Under the pieces are notes generated by a model. It was not told the DNA's origin. It saw only the letters and a program-made list of their open reading frames with translations, and ran no database searches. Shown piece by piece: positions 1 to 8,525 of a DNA stretch of 54,368 bases (its first letter is position 1; the number at the start of each line of letters is the position of its first letter). The position numbers and the translations under genes were made by a program. The DNA is from CAZWDO01 sp964632485 [NCBI: uncultured bacterium] (GTDB lineage Bacteria > JAGOEH01), in contig CAZWDO010000014.1 in assembly GCA_964632485.1 (NCBI GenBank), positions 60,335 through 114,702 on the forward strand, in the 5' to 3' direction.

Positions 1-1
1 G

Positions 2-100
2 GAGGCGGAGCCCTCCCCCGTCGCGGCCGACGCCGAGCGCAAGCGATCGGTGAAGAACCAGATCCACCGGGAACTCGTCGAGCGGCTCGACATCAAGCGT
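2..100 (+). CDS. CpaF/TadA-like secretion ATPase fragment, apparently foreign sequence
   Basis: Reading from base 2 on the plus strand gives an open frame with no stop, ending in VKNQIHRELVERLDIKRL. That resembles the N-terminal helical region of CpaF/TadA-family type II/IV secretion ATPases (a K-x-x-IHRxLxxxLD pattern). Hand count gives 69 G+C in the first 100 bases, far above everything downstream. The frame runs straight into DNA that reads as glgX on the opposite strand, so two unrelated coding sequences are joined near base 100-110. I infer an assembly or library chimera; a real rearrangement is less likely. Confidence 0.5.
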
Positions 101-1350
101 CTGACCGCATCGCGGTACTTTCCGTTCCATTCCGCCCACCCCACCGGGAAATCCCCCAGTTTGTAAAGTCCGCCGGCATCCCAGCCTTCTGCGATCAGCT
201 TGCAGTTAGACAGCAGCGGATCGTTGATGATGTCGTTGAGAATGCTATTTTCCCCGATCCATTCGCCTTTGGGATTCCGACCGAGAATCGCTGCCAGATC
301 AAAACGGAATCCATCGATACCCATGTGGCAATGCCAGAAACGGAGACTATCCAAAATCAATTGTTTGACGATTGGCATATTACAATTAAAAGTATTGCCG
401 CAGCCGGAATAGTTTTTATAATAGCGCTTGTTTTCAGCCAGCATATAATAAACTGAATTATCGATACCGCGGTATGAGAGAGTGGGACCTAATTCATTGC
501 CTTCGCCGGTATGATTGTAAACGACATCCAAAAAGACGTTGATCCCTTCCTGGTGGCACGCCTGGATCATGGACCTGCATTCTTCAATCTGTTTCCCGCT
601 GACCGTGGCATAATGCTGCGCCGGAGCGAAAAAATTGAGGGTGCTGTATCCCCAATACTGTTTAAGCCGTTCATGACTGGTCGGATTGTAACGGATAATC
701 TCCCAGGGGTTGAATTCCTGGATGGGCATCAATTCAATCGCGGTTACGCCCAATTCCCGTAAATGAGGAAGTTTTTCAATCAGCCCCAAATAAGTGCCGG
801 GATGATCGATCTGGCTGCTCTCATGCGCCGTAAATCCTTTCAAATGGACTTCATAGATGATTTGATCCGATAAGGATTGGCGTTGATGTTTACGTTTTCC
901 TCCCAAAAAGAGCGGGGGGTCGGCGGCAACGCTCTTCGGCGCCATTAAGCAATTCGCCCGGGTGTTCATCACTAGATCACCCCGTTGCGCATATTTCTCA
1001 TAACTGTACATCTCCGCTTTTTCAAAATGGTAATCGCCAACGACTGACGGCGCATACGGATCAAGTAGAAGCTTATGCGGGTTGTAGCGTTGCCCTTCTT
1101 CCGGAACAAATGGCCCGTCGATTAAATAGCCATAGAGTTGCCCCGAACGCAAATTTTTAATAAATATATGCCAAATATCGCCGCTCCGGTGCTTTTCCGG
1201 GTCCAATTCAATTTTTTCCAGTACTTCATGCAATTGAGTAAATAGTATCAGAGCGACTGCCGTTGCATGGCGCGCTACGAGGGAAAAATTGATACCTTCG
1301 GGGAATATCTTAATACCAATGGGTAATGGATTGCCACTTGATATTTCCAT
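101..1350 (-). CDS. glgX: Glycogen debranching enzyme GlgX / isoamylase-type GH13, 3' truncated
   Basis: The reverse-complement translation gives a GH13 alpha-1,6-glucosidase of the GlgX/TreX/isoamylase group, which removes branches from glycogen or amylopectin in the cytoplasm. From its ATG at 1350 it has an N-terminal starch-binding beta-sandwich (about the first 120 residues), then the barrel. Visible motifs are DVVYNHT, GFRFDLA (nucleophile Asp), IAEGWD (general acid Glu) and GWAEWNGKYRDAVR. The frame is lost at the junction near base 100-110, just after the YRDAVR motif, so about the last 40% of a usual 700-residue protein is missing. Its ATG overlaps the stop of the upstream tricorn-like gene (TAATG), so the two are probably translationally coupled. 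Confidence 0.9.
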
Positions 1351-4241
1351 TATGGGCTTCCTTTTTTGTTTAAAAGCTTCTGACACTCTTCAAGAATCGT
1401 TTGCTCGGAATTTAATAGATTTATAGGCGTTATCACTAATCCTGTTGTCTGCCGTGTTTGAATTTGAAGCTGGTACTCAATTCTGGCATTTATATACTCA
1501 GATTGGCAATCAACGATTTGAAAAGCCAGCGGCTCTCCCGCCAATTCCCCTCCCGCAAGTTGCCAATTCGCTAAAAATGTATAAATTCTTGCGCTTGATT
1601 GATCAATGAGAATCAGAGACGTATTCGTGATTTCCTTCAAATGGGGGTATAAAAATTCAACGTCTTCTTCATTAATCAATGGATTAAGATGGCGAAAATC
1701 CAGAATCAATGGTTTTTTTTGGGGGTTACGCAGATACTCTTCCATTCTTGCAGCTATCGATTCTTCGGCAATGAACCCGATATAGTAGCACTCAAGTTGC
1801 CGGGTTGCATATTCCCGGTTACGGTTGCTCCATTCAGATTGCAAAATACCTTGGCGTTCGCGTTCCGATAAAGGTTCGACACTAATTCGTCGACTTCCTT
1901 TCCCCTCGCGGTTGGCGCATAGAGTGATTTCAACTGGAAACGGTGTAGCAAACACAGCGTTCGGAATCGGGGACCGGTTATAGACTCCCTGGTGACTTTC
2001 CATCAGCCAGTTAACCGATTTAAATCCACTGCTATCCTGGAAGTAATGAACACCGGAGATCGGATCGATCGGTAAGGCCGGGGTAGTATGGACTCCTACG
2101 GATTGAACCAGGCCCAGGCTATATAATTCACGGTGCCGTGGCCAGGCTTCCACTTGTATAGAACTGTCCAGCAGGCTTGAAAGTTTCAGTCGCGGAAGCA
2201 GTTGAGTTGATAAAACGCCATGAACGGCGCTGATCCAGCCAGAAAAAGTGGCTGTTGGGTTTAAATATCTATAAAACTTCAACCATAAATCCATTATAAG
2301 TTTTAATGGTTGCGTATGAGGCGCGGCAACTAAAGGCCGCCAATTTTCGGCCTCCAACAGGGTCCGTCGATTGGCGCGATTGGTCCGATGCCAGGTTCCG
2401 TCTGCTATTGCGGTCAATATCATATCCTCGTTGATGACGACCGGTTCATGTGTATCACGAAAAACGTCCCGGTTGATACCTCCATCCATATCCAGGCTGA
2501 TGATCTGGTATTCGCCATTGCGGTAAATGGTGGCATAGAGTTCGTCATTGTTGATAACCCGCACGTTTCCGGGATCCGCAATGGGTATTAAATGTGGTGG
2601 AATGTCGAAAACGCGTTGGGTCGTTTCTCCCGCGGATTCCGCTTTTTTCCGTTTTGCTCGAGTCTCGATTTTCCAGGATGGATGATGGGGGGGCAATAAC
2701 ACTTTCCGCCAAAGCTCTCTTGCGCCGTGATTGCGGACGATATATAGAATTGAATGCCCGTTCGGCGTCCATTGAGGCTCAATGATTTCAGCCATAGCTG
2801 GAGTAACTGGTATCCAGATTTTTTGGATTAGATCATAGATATATAATATTTGCTGGTAGGCCGTATCCCCGATGACACAAGCCAGATAGCGGCTGTCAGG
2901 GGACCATGCTGCGGCAAGCGTCTTGCCCGGAGCGCTGAGCTCGTTAGCGACATTCGTTTTCAGGTGGGTTAATATTGGAGTGAATCCATTGCGGTAAAAG
3001 AGCCAAAGTCCGTTTGGAGAGGGCGTAGGAAGGGTAATCAGTTCGGAGCTTACAACCAAAGTGTTTTCCTGATATTCCGTTAAAATATCAGTGGTTGTCG
3101 GCCGGGGAATATAGAGTGTCAGTCGGGATTTGCCCCCCAGATAACGGGCGATGAAGAGGCCGTTTTCCAGGGGGGAGAATGCCGCCCCGCTGATGAGAGT
3201 CCCTTGTGGTTGATACAGCGCTTGCCAAGTGTTGTTAAAGTAGAGCAAAAGATTCCGCCGGTCAAGGATCGCGCCAATCGGTTGATCGGTTGTTGCAGAT
3301 ATCCACTCGAAAACCGATGGCGCATCACCGGCGTAGGTATCCGCAAGCGGGGTCAGATCGGAAAATGGAACCGTTAGGGGAGGAGTTGGAGCGCTGTTTT
3401 GAAAATGAATGCGGTAGATCGTGTCATTTTCGAGCGCCAATAAAATTTCGTTCCCTTTAACCAGCTCAAGGGCGCCGAGTGGAATTGCTACATCTATCGG
3501 CGTAAGGGCGCGGGATTGTAAATCATAAATTTTAAATTGATCATTATTTTTTAGTAAAATCTGGGCATTATTAAGCCAGATGGGGGGTAGGTCGGAATTG
3601 GTTCCAGGGGGAGCGAACTGCAACTCACCTTGAAATTGTCCGGGGTTGTAAAATGCCAGTTGCCGGGTAGGAGAGAGCAAAAGAGCGATCAGACGGCCGT
3701 CGGGACTGTAGCGCGCGGCGCGGGAAAAGAGGTTCGGCAGACGCTGGAGGGAGCCATCACAACGATCGTATTGGTAAAGCTGCGGTTCGGCCCGAAAATG
3801 GTCCCCACGGTCACTGGCAAATAAAATGTGGCGTCCGTCCGGGGAAATATCGCATAGCCATTCGTCGGAACGATGATCGCTTAGCCGACAGGTTTCCTGC
3901 GTTTCCAATGAAAAACTATAGAGATTGTACTGTCCGCCACGATCGGATATGAAAATAATCGTGTCGGAATGGTGGGTCCAACAGGGGAATCCATCATTGG
4001 CCGGATGAGTGGTCAAGCGCCGCCGCGGGGCGTGGCTGCCTGAGATGTCATACAGCCAGAGATCGCCATATCGCGCAATTATTAACCGATCGCCATCAGG
4101 GGACAAGGCCATATCGGCTGTAACAATGGGCAATGCCTGTACAAAAAATAGCAGCGCCGAGCGCCAAATCCATGCAGTGGCGCGCTGAAACTTATATACT
4201 ATTCTATTTTGCGTTGGAATCAGTTCTTTTTTATACTTCAT
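1350..4241 (-). CDS. Tricorn-like beta-propeller protein with degenerate S41 peptidase domain
   Basis: 963 residues. A hydrophobic segment at about residues 24-42 (WIWRSALLFFVQALPIV) looks like a signal peptide or anchor. It is followed by TolB/PD40-like propeller repeats (MALSPDGDRLI, DISPDGRHILFASDRGD, RYSPDGRLIALL, AAWSPDSRYLACV), as in tricorn protease. Residues from about 769 match the tricorn C-terminal layout (RRISVEPLSERE, then YYIGFIAEE, then LILDFRHLNPL). However, the family's NGGG loop reads RHLNPL, and the nucleophile loop, normally like AGSDGD, reads DQSSARI. Peptidase activity is therefore doubtful and it may be a pseudoprotease. The start has no good Shine-Dalgarno. The 3' end overlaps glgX by one base. 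The functional link to glycogen is unknown. Confidence 0.7.
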   Translation of the reverse strand: MKYKKELIPTQNRIVYKFQRATAWIWRSALLFFVQALPIVTADMALSPDGDRLIIARYGDLWLYDISGSHAPRRRLTTHPANDGFPCWTHHSDTIIFISDRGGQYNLYSFSLETQETCRLSDHRSDEWLCDISPDGRHILFASDRGDHFRAEPQLYQYDRCDGSLQRLPNLFSRAARYSPDGRLIALLLSPTRQLAFYNPGQFQGELQFAPPGTNSDLPPIWLNNAQILLKNNDQFKIYDLQSRALTPIDVAIPLGALELVKGNEILLALENDTIYRIHFQNSAPTPPLTVPFSDLTPLADTYAGDAPSVFEWISATTDQPIGAILDRRNLLLYFNNTWQALYQPQGTLISGAAFSPLENGLFIARYLGGKSRLTLYIPRPTTTDILTEYQENTLVVSSELITLPTPSPNGLWLFYRNGFTPILTHLKTNVANELSAPGKTLAAAWSPDSRYLACVIGDTAYQQILYIYDLIQKIWIPVTPAMAEIIEPQWTPNGHSILYIVRNHGARELWRKVLLPPHHPSWKIETRAKRKKAESAGETTQRVFDIPPHLIPIADPGNVRVINNDELYATIYRNGEYQIISLDMDGGINRDVFRDTHEPVVINEDMILTAIADGTWHRTNRANRRTLLEAENWRPLVAAPHTQPLKLIMDLWLKFYRYLNPTATFSGWISAVHGVLSTQLLPRLKLSSLLDSSIQVEAWPRHRELYSLGLVQSVGVHTTPALPIDPISGVHYFQDSSGFKSVNWLMESHQGVYNRSPIPNAVFATPFPVEITLCANREGKGSRRISVEPLSERERQGILQSEWSNRNREYATRQLECYYIGFIAEESIAARMEEYLRNPQKKPLILDFRHLNPLINEEDVEFLYPHLKEITNTSLILIDQSSARIYTFLANWQLAGGELAGEPLAFQIVDCQSEYINARIEYQLQIQTRQTTGLVITPINLLNSEQTILEECQKLLNKKGSP

Positions 4242-4258
4242 ATTGATTATATCTTAAT

Positions 4259-4288
4259 TTATAACGGGGATAATATAAAAAAAATCAT
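4259..4288 (-). CDS. Possible 9-codon leader ORF upstream of the tricorn-like gene
   Basis: A perfect AAGGAGG (complement of 4296-4302) lies 7 nt before an ATG that opens a nine-residue frame, MIFFILSPL. It ends 17 nt before the ATG of the tricorn-like gene, which has no comparable ribosome site. The frames differ, and one- or two-base indels in the A-tract do not join them, so this is not simply a misplaced start. A translational-coupling leader is inferred from position alone. Confidence 0.35.
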   Translation of the reverse strand: MIFFILSPL

Positions 4289-4309
4289 GGCCCGGCCTCC
4301 TTCGATATC

Positions 4310-4347
4310 ATGATGTGATTCCACCCGCTATGATGGAATCACATCAT
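4310..4347. promoter_or_regulatory. 14-bp perfect inverted repeat, possible operator or 5'-UTR hairpin
   Basis: ATGATGTGATTCCA (4310-4323) is exactly inverted at 4334-4347 around a 10-nt loop. It is followed on the minus strand, 7 nt later, by the strong AAGGAGG of the leader ORF. There is no T-tract on the minus strand, so it does not look like a terminator for the lipoprotein transcript, which has its own at 4360-4389. It could be an operator or an mRNA stem that protects or gates the ribosome site. Confidence 0.5.
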
Positions 4348-4359
4348 CGTACCGAAAAA

Positions 4360-4389
4360 AAAGGATAGGCTGACACCAGCCTATCCTTT
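4360..4389 (-). terminator. Rho-independent terminator of the lipoprotein gene
   Basis: On the minus strand a 13-bp perfect stem (AAAGGATAGGCTG, loop GTGT, CAGCCTATCCTTT) runs into a run of eight T, 23 nt after the lipoprotein stop codon. This is a textbook intrinsic terminator. Confidence 0.9.
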
Positions 4390-4411
4390 AAATTTAAATA
4401 CAGCGAATGGA

Positions 4412-5290
4412 CTAATCGACCTTTTCCACTTTAACGCTGAAGGTAATCGAGCCGGATGTACCGGTAGTCAGCGAAGTGATCTTGAGGATTCCATATTTTG
4501 TGTCCGCAGTTTTGAATACGACTTCGTCGCTATTGGCTAAACTAATGACCTTGCTGGAGGCCAATGTCGTTGAATATGCGGATTGAATCTGCGTGGCGGA
4601 GGTGATGGCGCTGAACTGGGCCGAAGCCGGTTTGTGCAACATGGTGGCCCGCTTGGTGGTCCAGGAATTGACTTGCAGGGTCGCATCAAATTCCGCTAAT
4701 GTCGGGTCGTTGGGAGCCGCCAGGGTGGCCATGTTGGTCGCGCCGTAATAATAAATCAGATCGACTTTATTACTGTTGGTTCGCGCGGCGGAAACCGTGT
4801 AAACCGTTCCGCTGGCGCTTAGGGCGCAATAAAAACTACCGGTGACACTTTGGTGGGCGCCCAAGGTTACATTGTATTCGTACATGTTGGACGAGATGTT
4901 GATGGTGTAGGTCTTGGTGTCTTCCAGATCATCGTCGTCAGTAACAGTCACTTCAAGGATGAGCTGCCCGGTGGCGGTGGAAGGAACAGTGTAATTTTCG
5001 ATGACGTCATAGGTAGCCGTTGATACTCCGCTCAACGAACCGGTCTTGTATGTCGTTTTGCTTCCGCCGGAGATTATGGCGATTTCCCATTGTTCCAAGT
5101 CGTTATCGCCTTTGGTCACCTCGAAGTTGATTGATAATACATCGCCGGGAGCATGGTCGCCCTGGGTGGCGCTGCTTGAGTTAATGGTAAATAATGTAAT
5201 TGATGGCCCTACGGATTCGCTGTCGGAACACGCGAAAAAGGCCAGACTCATCATCAGCATGGCTAGCGCGATAATCATAAATTTGCGCAT
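4412..5290 (-). CDS. Secreted lipoprotein with beta-sandwich domains
   Basis: 292 residues with a short basic start, a hydrophobic stretch and a cysteine (LAFFACSDSES) that fits a lipoprotein signal peptide cleaved before Cys, followed by acidic or serine residues. Residues about 30-130 look like an Ig or cadherin-like domain (LEVTVTDDDDLEDTKTYTINI). The second half (NSNKVDLIYYYGATN, a Lys/Thr-rich middle, then YGILKITSLTTG) resembles uncharacterised surface lipoproteins of the Bacteroidetes/Fibrobacteres type. AAGGAGG lies just before the ATG. It is a single-gene unit with its own promoter at 5341-5368 and terminator at 4360-4389. The ligand is unknown. Confidence 0.75.
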   Translation of the reverse strand: MRKFMIIALAMLMMSLAFFACSDSESVGPSITLFTINSSSATQGDHAPGDVLSINFEVTKGDNDLEQWEIAIISGGSKTTYKTGSLSGVSTATYDVIENYTVPSTATGQLILEVTVTDDDDLEDTKTYTINISSNMYEYNVTLGAHQSVTGSFYCALSASGTVYTVSAARTNSNKVDLIYYYGATNMATLAAPNDPTLAEFDATLQVNSWTTKRATMLHKPASAQFSAITSATQIQSAYSTTLASSKVISLANSDEVVFKTADTKYGILKITSLTTGTSGSITFSVKVEKVD

Positions 5291-5340
5291 GTGATCCTCC
5301 TTGTTTTGAGAATGGTTAATTGTTTTCAGTCCACGTATGA

Positions 5341-5368
5341 ATTATAATTAAAAAAAAATAAAAGTCAA
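5341..5368 (-). promoter_or_regulatory. Sigma70-type promoter of the lipoprotein gene
   Basis: On the minus strand TTGACT (5368-5363), a 16-bp A/T-rich spacer and a perfect TATAAT (5346-5341) stand about 50 bp before the lipoprotein ATG. Confidence 0.75.
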
Positions 5369-5468
5369 GTGTTTTTTATTGAGTTGTTTTTGCGAAAAAG
5401 CTTGCTTTTTCATATTTTTTTTTCTATTTTTAGAAATGACGATTTAAAAATTGGACCCGGTTGCTATT

Positions 5469-5690
5469 TCAAAGAGTTCCTTCGACTTTCTGGATTAATT
5501 TAATAAATTCCGGCTCCCAATGGAGATGCGGGACTTGATCCGCTACTTATTTGTAACGAAAGAGGGATAGTGACGATTGCCGTTAAACGATTATCGCTCC
5601 TCACACTCAAGGTAATTGGCGGCATAAGCGCATGAGCAGGAATGCAGCGTCCCGTTCCTTTTGCCGGAGAACTTGCTGCGGATTGGTTCC
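5469..5690 (-). pseudogene. Possible decayed gene remnant in the rlmN upstream region
   Basis: The gap 5291-5730 holds the lipoprotein promoter and little else that is certain. On the minus strand, one frame ends in protein-like PHLHWEPEFIKLIQKVEGTL with a stop at 5471-5469, and is open only back to about 5546. Further upstream another frame reads SVRSDNRLTAIVTIPLSLQI. The two would join by a single frameshift. No start or family is recognised; it may be chance. Confidence 0.2.
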
Positions 5691-5730
5691 ACTGAGCTCA
5701 GGTGATGCAAAAAAATATGAGGAAATATAA

Positions 5731-6777
5731 ATGACCCCGTCAATGAATCTGGTCGGAATGACGACCTCACAAATTATGGAATGGATAAGCGGTTTCGGTG
5801 AAAAGCCCTATCGCGCGCAGCAATTGGCTGATTGGATTTATAAAAAACGCGCGACAGATTTTTCAGTCATGACGAATATCCGCAAGGAACTGCGGGCTGA
5901 ATTGGCGCTTCATGCTGAAATTCGTTATCCGCGGATTATTGAAGAGCGGCACAGCCAATTGGATCATACGATTAAGCTTTTGCTGGGTCTGGGTGATGGT
6001 GAATTGATAGAAACGGTTATTATGCAGGACAATGAACGAAATACAATTTGCATCTCCAGCCAGGTTGGCTGTTCTTTGGGGTGCTCATTTTGCGCGACCG
6101 GGGAATTGGGGTTTCGCCGGAATTTGAACTGTGGCGAAATTCTCAGTCAGGTTTTACTCGCTCAGAACTATCTCACTCACCAGAAAAAACGGCTGAATAT
6201 CGTTTTGATGGGCATGGGTGAACCGCTTCTAAACCTGGATCAGGTGATTCCGGCTTTGCGGTTGTTAACGCTGGATGAGGGATTGGGATTGGGGAAAAAA
6301 CGGATAACACTTTCAACAGCCGGAATTCCGGCTGGAATTCGGGAATTGGCGGATGCGGATTTAGGGGTTAAACTGGCCCTTTCTCTGAATGCGTCCGACA
6401 ACATAAAACGGATGGCTTTGATGCCCGTTAATCGACGTTATCCCCTGGAAGATGTTTTAGAGGGTCTTCATTACTATCAATTAAACAACCGGCATCGGAT
6501 CACGTTTGAATATATTCTTATTCCGGGAATCAATAATCATCCGGGGGATGCGGAAGCGACACTCAGGTTGCTCCGGCGTTTTAGTTATAAAATTAATCTG
6601 ATCCCCTACAATCCCTCAGTCTCATTGCCCTATCGATCTCCGACGGAAGATGAGATTGTCTCGTTTAGCCGCTTACTGATGCGGGGCCATGGAGCAGTGA
6701 CGATCCGCCGTTCGCGTGGCGCTGATATCATGGCAGCCTGCGGCCAGCTTAAAGCCCGATATGAAAAGGAAGGTTGA
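5731..6777 (+). CDS. rlmN: RlmN dual-specificity rRNA/tRNA adenine-C2 methyltransferase
   Basis: 348 residues, the usual length for RlmN. This radical-SAM enzyme methylates C2 of A2503 in 23S rRNA and A37 in some tRNAs. The [4Fe-4S] triad is CSLGCSFC (Cys 114, 118, 121), followed by ATGELGFRRN. GMGEPLLN is the SAM-binding glycine motif, and RGADIMAACGQL near the C-terminus carries the conserved cysteine (about 337) used as the covalent intermediate. A GAGG lies just upstream of the ATG at 5731; a second in-frame ATG at 5743 is possible. The stop overlaps the beginning of the PilZ gene. Confidence 0.95.
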   Translation: MTPSMNLVGMTTSQIMEWISGFGEKPYRAQQLADWIYKKRATDFSVMTNIRKELRAELALHAEIRYPRIIEERHSQLDHTIKLLLGLGDGELIETVIMQDNERNTICISSQVGCSLGCSFCATGELGFRRNLNCGEILSQVLLAQNYLTHQKKRLNIVLMGMGEPLLNLDQVIPALRLLTLDEGLGLGKKRITLSTAGIPAGIRELADADLGVKLALSLNASDNIKRMALMPVNRRYPLEDVLEGLHYYQLNNRHRITFEYILIPGINNHPGDAEATLRLLRRFSYKINLIPYNPSVSLPYRSPTEDEIVSFSRLLMRGHGAVTIRRSRGADIMAACGQLKARYEKEG

Positions 6778-6779
6778 TT

Positions 6780-7817
6780 GTGTTCGATTTTTTTAGAGAC
6801 TTGATGATTCAGTTTAAGCGGATGGGATCCACTGAACAGTTTATTATTTTTCTACTGTTTTTGTCGCCTTTTTTTATTATCCTGCTGGTTCAACTTTTTA
6901 TGCAGCATGTGTGGCGGCATTGGCGGATTCGTCACCAGTTTTATAACCTGGCAAAAGAAAAGAAATTGGATCGTAAAGAATTGAATTTTTTAATGAATAT
7001 TCTAACTTATTTAAAAATGCCCTTGCGCCCGGAATACTTCCGCTATGATTTTCAGTTTTGGCGGATGGTTATTTTATATACCCAGCGCGCTAGTGAAAAG
7101 CAAGGCGAACTGCCGAAAATTTTAACAGTACTGGCAAATTTAAAATTTTTGGGCAAGAAAATTTTCGGCCGAATTCCCAACCGGTTTTTTTCGACTGCTG
7201 ATTTGCTGGAAAAACAGGATGTGAGTCTGGAATTTCCCCGACTTAAAATTAAAATACATGGTTTTTTGGTGCGCCATGAAGAAAAATATCTCATTTTCCA
7301 GGCAAAAGATTTCCCGGTTCATCTGGCAAAGATGGCTGAACATGAACGGGTTTCAATTATTGTTGTAAATCCTTCTCAGGGCATTTATTTTTTTGAGACC
7401 CGGATACATCATTTTGAGGAAGGCCAACCCTTGTGGGTGTGCGTGGAACATAGTGTTCAGGTTCTTTTTCGGAATTTACGGCGCTTTGAACGGTTTACTT
7501 TTTGGGAAAATCTACAGATGATGCCCATGGACTCGAGCGCTCTGCGGTATCAAAAAGCGGTGAAAGGATATTTTTCGGATATCAGCCGTGGGGGTGCAAA
7601 GATTTATACGGCAGAACGCCTGATGCAAAGCGAATCGTTTATCCTTCATTTCGAGCATAACGGTACCTTTCAACTACCCGCTATAATCGTTGGAGAATCC
7701 TTCGATTTTAAACGTCGGGAGCAAGCTTACCACTTAAAATATATTAATTTGACGGCCCATGAAAAAAATGTGTTGGACCGTTTACTGCAAGAACTTAAAG
7801 AAAGAGAGGCCGGTTAA
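6780..7817 (+). CDS. Membrane-anchored PilZ-domain (c-di-GMP-binding) protein
   Basis: 345 residues from GTG 6780, chosen because AAGGAAGG ends 6 nt before it; a TTG at 6774 would abut that site. An N-terminal transmembrane helix (about 22-45, FIIFLLFLSPFFIILLVQLF) is followed by a basic linker. A YcgR-like region then leads to a C-terminal PilZ domain with the c-di-GMP signature RRFERF and DISRGGAKI (RxxxR plus D/NxSxxG). PilZ proteins usually relay c-di-GMP to motility or polysaccharide export. It sits between rlmN and the UPF0316 gene, overlapping the latter as TAATG, so the three form one unit. Confidence 0.85.
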   Translation: MFDFFRDLMIQFKRMGSTEQFIIFLLFLSPFFIILLVQLFMQHVWRHWRIRHQFYNLAKEKKLDRKELNFLMNILTYLKMPLRPEYFRYDFQFWRMVILYTQRASEKQGELPKILTVLANLKFLGKKIFGRIPNRFFSTADLLEKQDVSLEFPRLKIKIHGFLVRHEEKYLIFQAKDFPVHLAKMAEHERVSIIVVNPSQGIYFFETRIHHFEEGQPLWVCVEHSVQVLFRNLRRFERFTFWENLQMMPMDSSALRYQKAVKGYFSDISRGGAKIYTAERLMQSESFILHFEHNGTFQLPAIIVGESFDFKRREQAYHLKYINLTAHEKNVLDRLLQELKEREAG

Positions 7818-8407
7818 TGGATTGGTTTGCATCAATTTCGCAGACATCGCTCTATATCTGGGTATTTTTGCCTTTATTGATTTTTTTCGCCCGTATTGTC
7901 GATGTAACGTTTGGTACAATTCGTGTTATTTTTGTCTCAAAAGGTTTTCGCTATATCGCCCCAATCATTGGATTTTTTGAAGTCATCATCTGGCTGCTGG
8001 CAATCGGGCAAATTATGCAAAATCTTAATAATTTTATGTGTTATATCGCCTATGGCGCCGGGTTTGGAACGGGAACGTTCGTTGGGATTTTCTTAGAGGA
8101 GAAATTGTCGATCGGCGTTGTGATGTTGCGCGTGATTACCAACCGGGACGCTTCCCAGTTGGTGGGGTTTTTACAGGACCAGAACTATGGAATCACCTGT
8201 GTCGATGCGATTGGCGCCAAAGGACCCGTTAAGGTGATCTTTACGATTGTGGAACGCAAGCATATCTCCCAGCTCATCACTCATATCAAACAATTCAACC
8301 CCAATGCGTTCTATACAATTGAAGATATCCGTTACGTCAAAGAAGGAGTCTTTCCCGCCAAGCCGCCCCGGTTTTTTGAGAATTTTTTAAAAGCGAAAAA
8401 AAAATAA
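7817..8407 (+). CDS. UPF0316 (DUF5698/DUF2179) membrane protein
   Basis: 196 residues. Three hydrophobic helices fill about residues 12-100 (LYIWVFLPLLIFFARIVDV, YIAPIIGFFEVIIWLLAIG, CYIAYGAGFGTGTFVGIFL). A soluble DUF2179-type domain follows (VVMLRVITNRDASQLVGFL to IEDIRYVKEG). This is the UPF0316 layout, whose function is not established. The start overlaps the PilZ stop (TAATG), and the gene ends 10 bp before a new promoter. Confidence 0.85.
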   Translation: MDWFASISQTSLYIWVFLPLLIFFARIVDVTFGTIRVIFVSKGFRYIAPIIGFFEVIIWLLAIGQIMQNLNNFMCYIAYGAGFGTGTFVGIFLEEKLSIGVVMLRVITNRDASQLVGFLQDQNYGITCVDAIGAKGPVKVIFTIVERKHISQLITHIKQFNPNAFYTIEDIRYVKEGVFPAKPPRFFENFLKAKKK

Positions 8408-8417
8408 AATTTTTCTA

Positions 8418-8446
8418 TTGACAAATGGAACTAATTTTACGATTAT
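8418..8446 (+). promoter_or_regulatory. Sigma70-type promoter before the small ORF and ATP-grasp pair
   Basis: TTGACA (8418-8423), a 17-bp spacer and GATTAT (8441-8446). It lies 80 bp before the 63-codon ORF, and probably serves that ORF and the two ATP-grasp genes. Confidence 0.6.
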
Positions 8447-8525
8447 TGGTTTAAGTTTCAGAGTTAGGTAAGCGTACCGTACTCACGCCAGGTAATATTA
8501 TCAATGGTGAAAGGAGAACCGAATT

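Noticed and set aside
511-762. Plus-strand ORF of 83 codons inside glgX
   Set aside because: It is antisense to the conserved GlgX barrel, with no family and no ribosome site of note.
2545-2782. Minus and plus short ORFs inside the tricorn-like gene
   Set aside because: They are alternative frames of a long gene; the propeller frame is continuous.
8447-8525. c-di-GMP riboswitch before the ATP-grasp operon
   Set aside because: Considered because of the PilZ gene nearby, but no GEMM-type conserved core is visible in this short leader.
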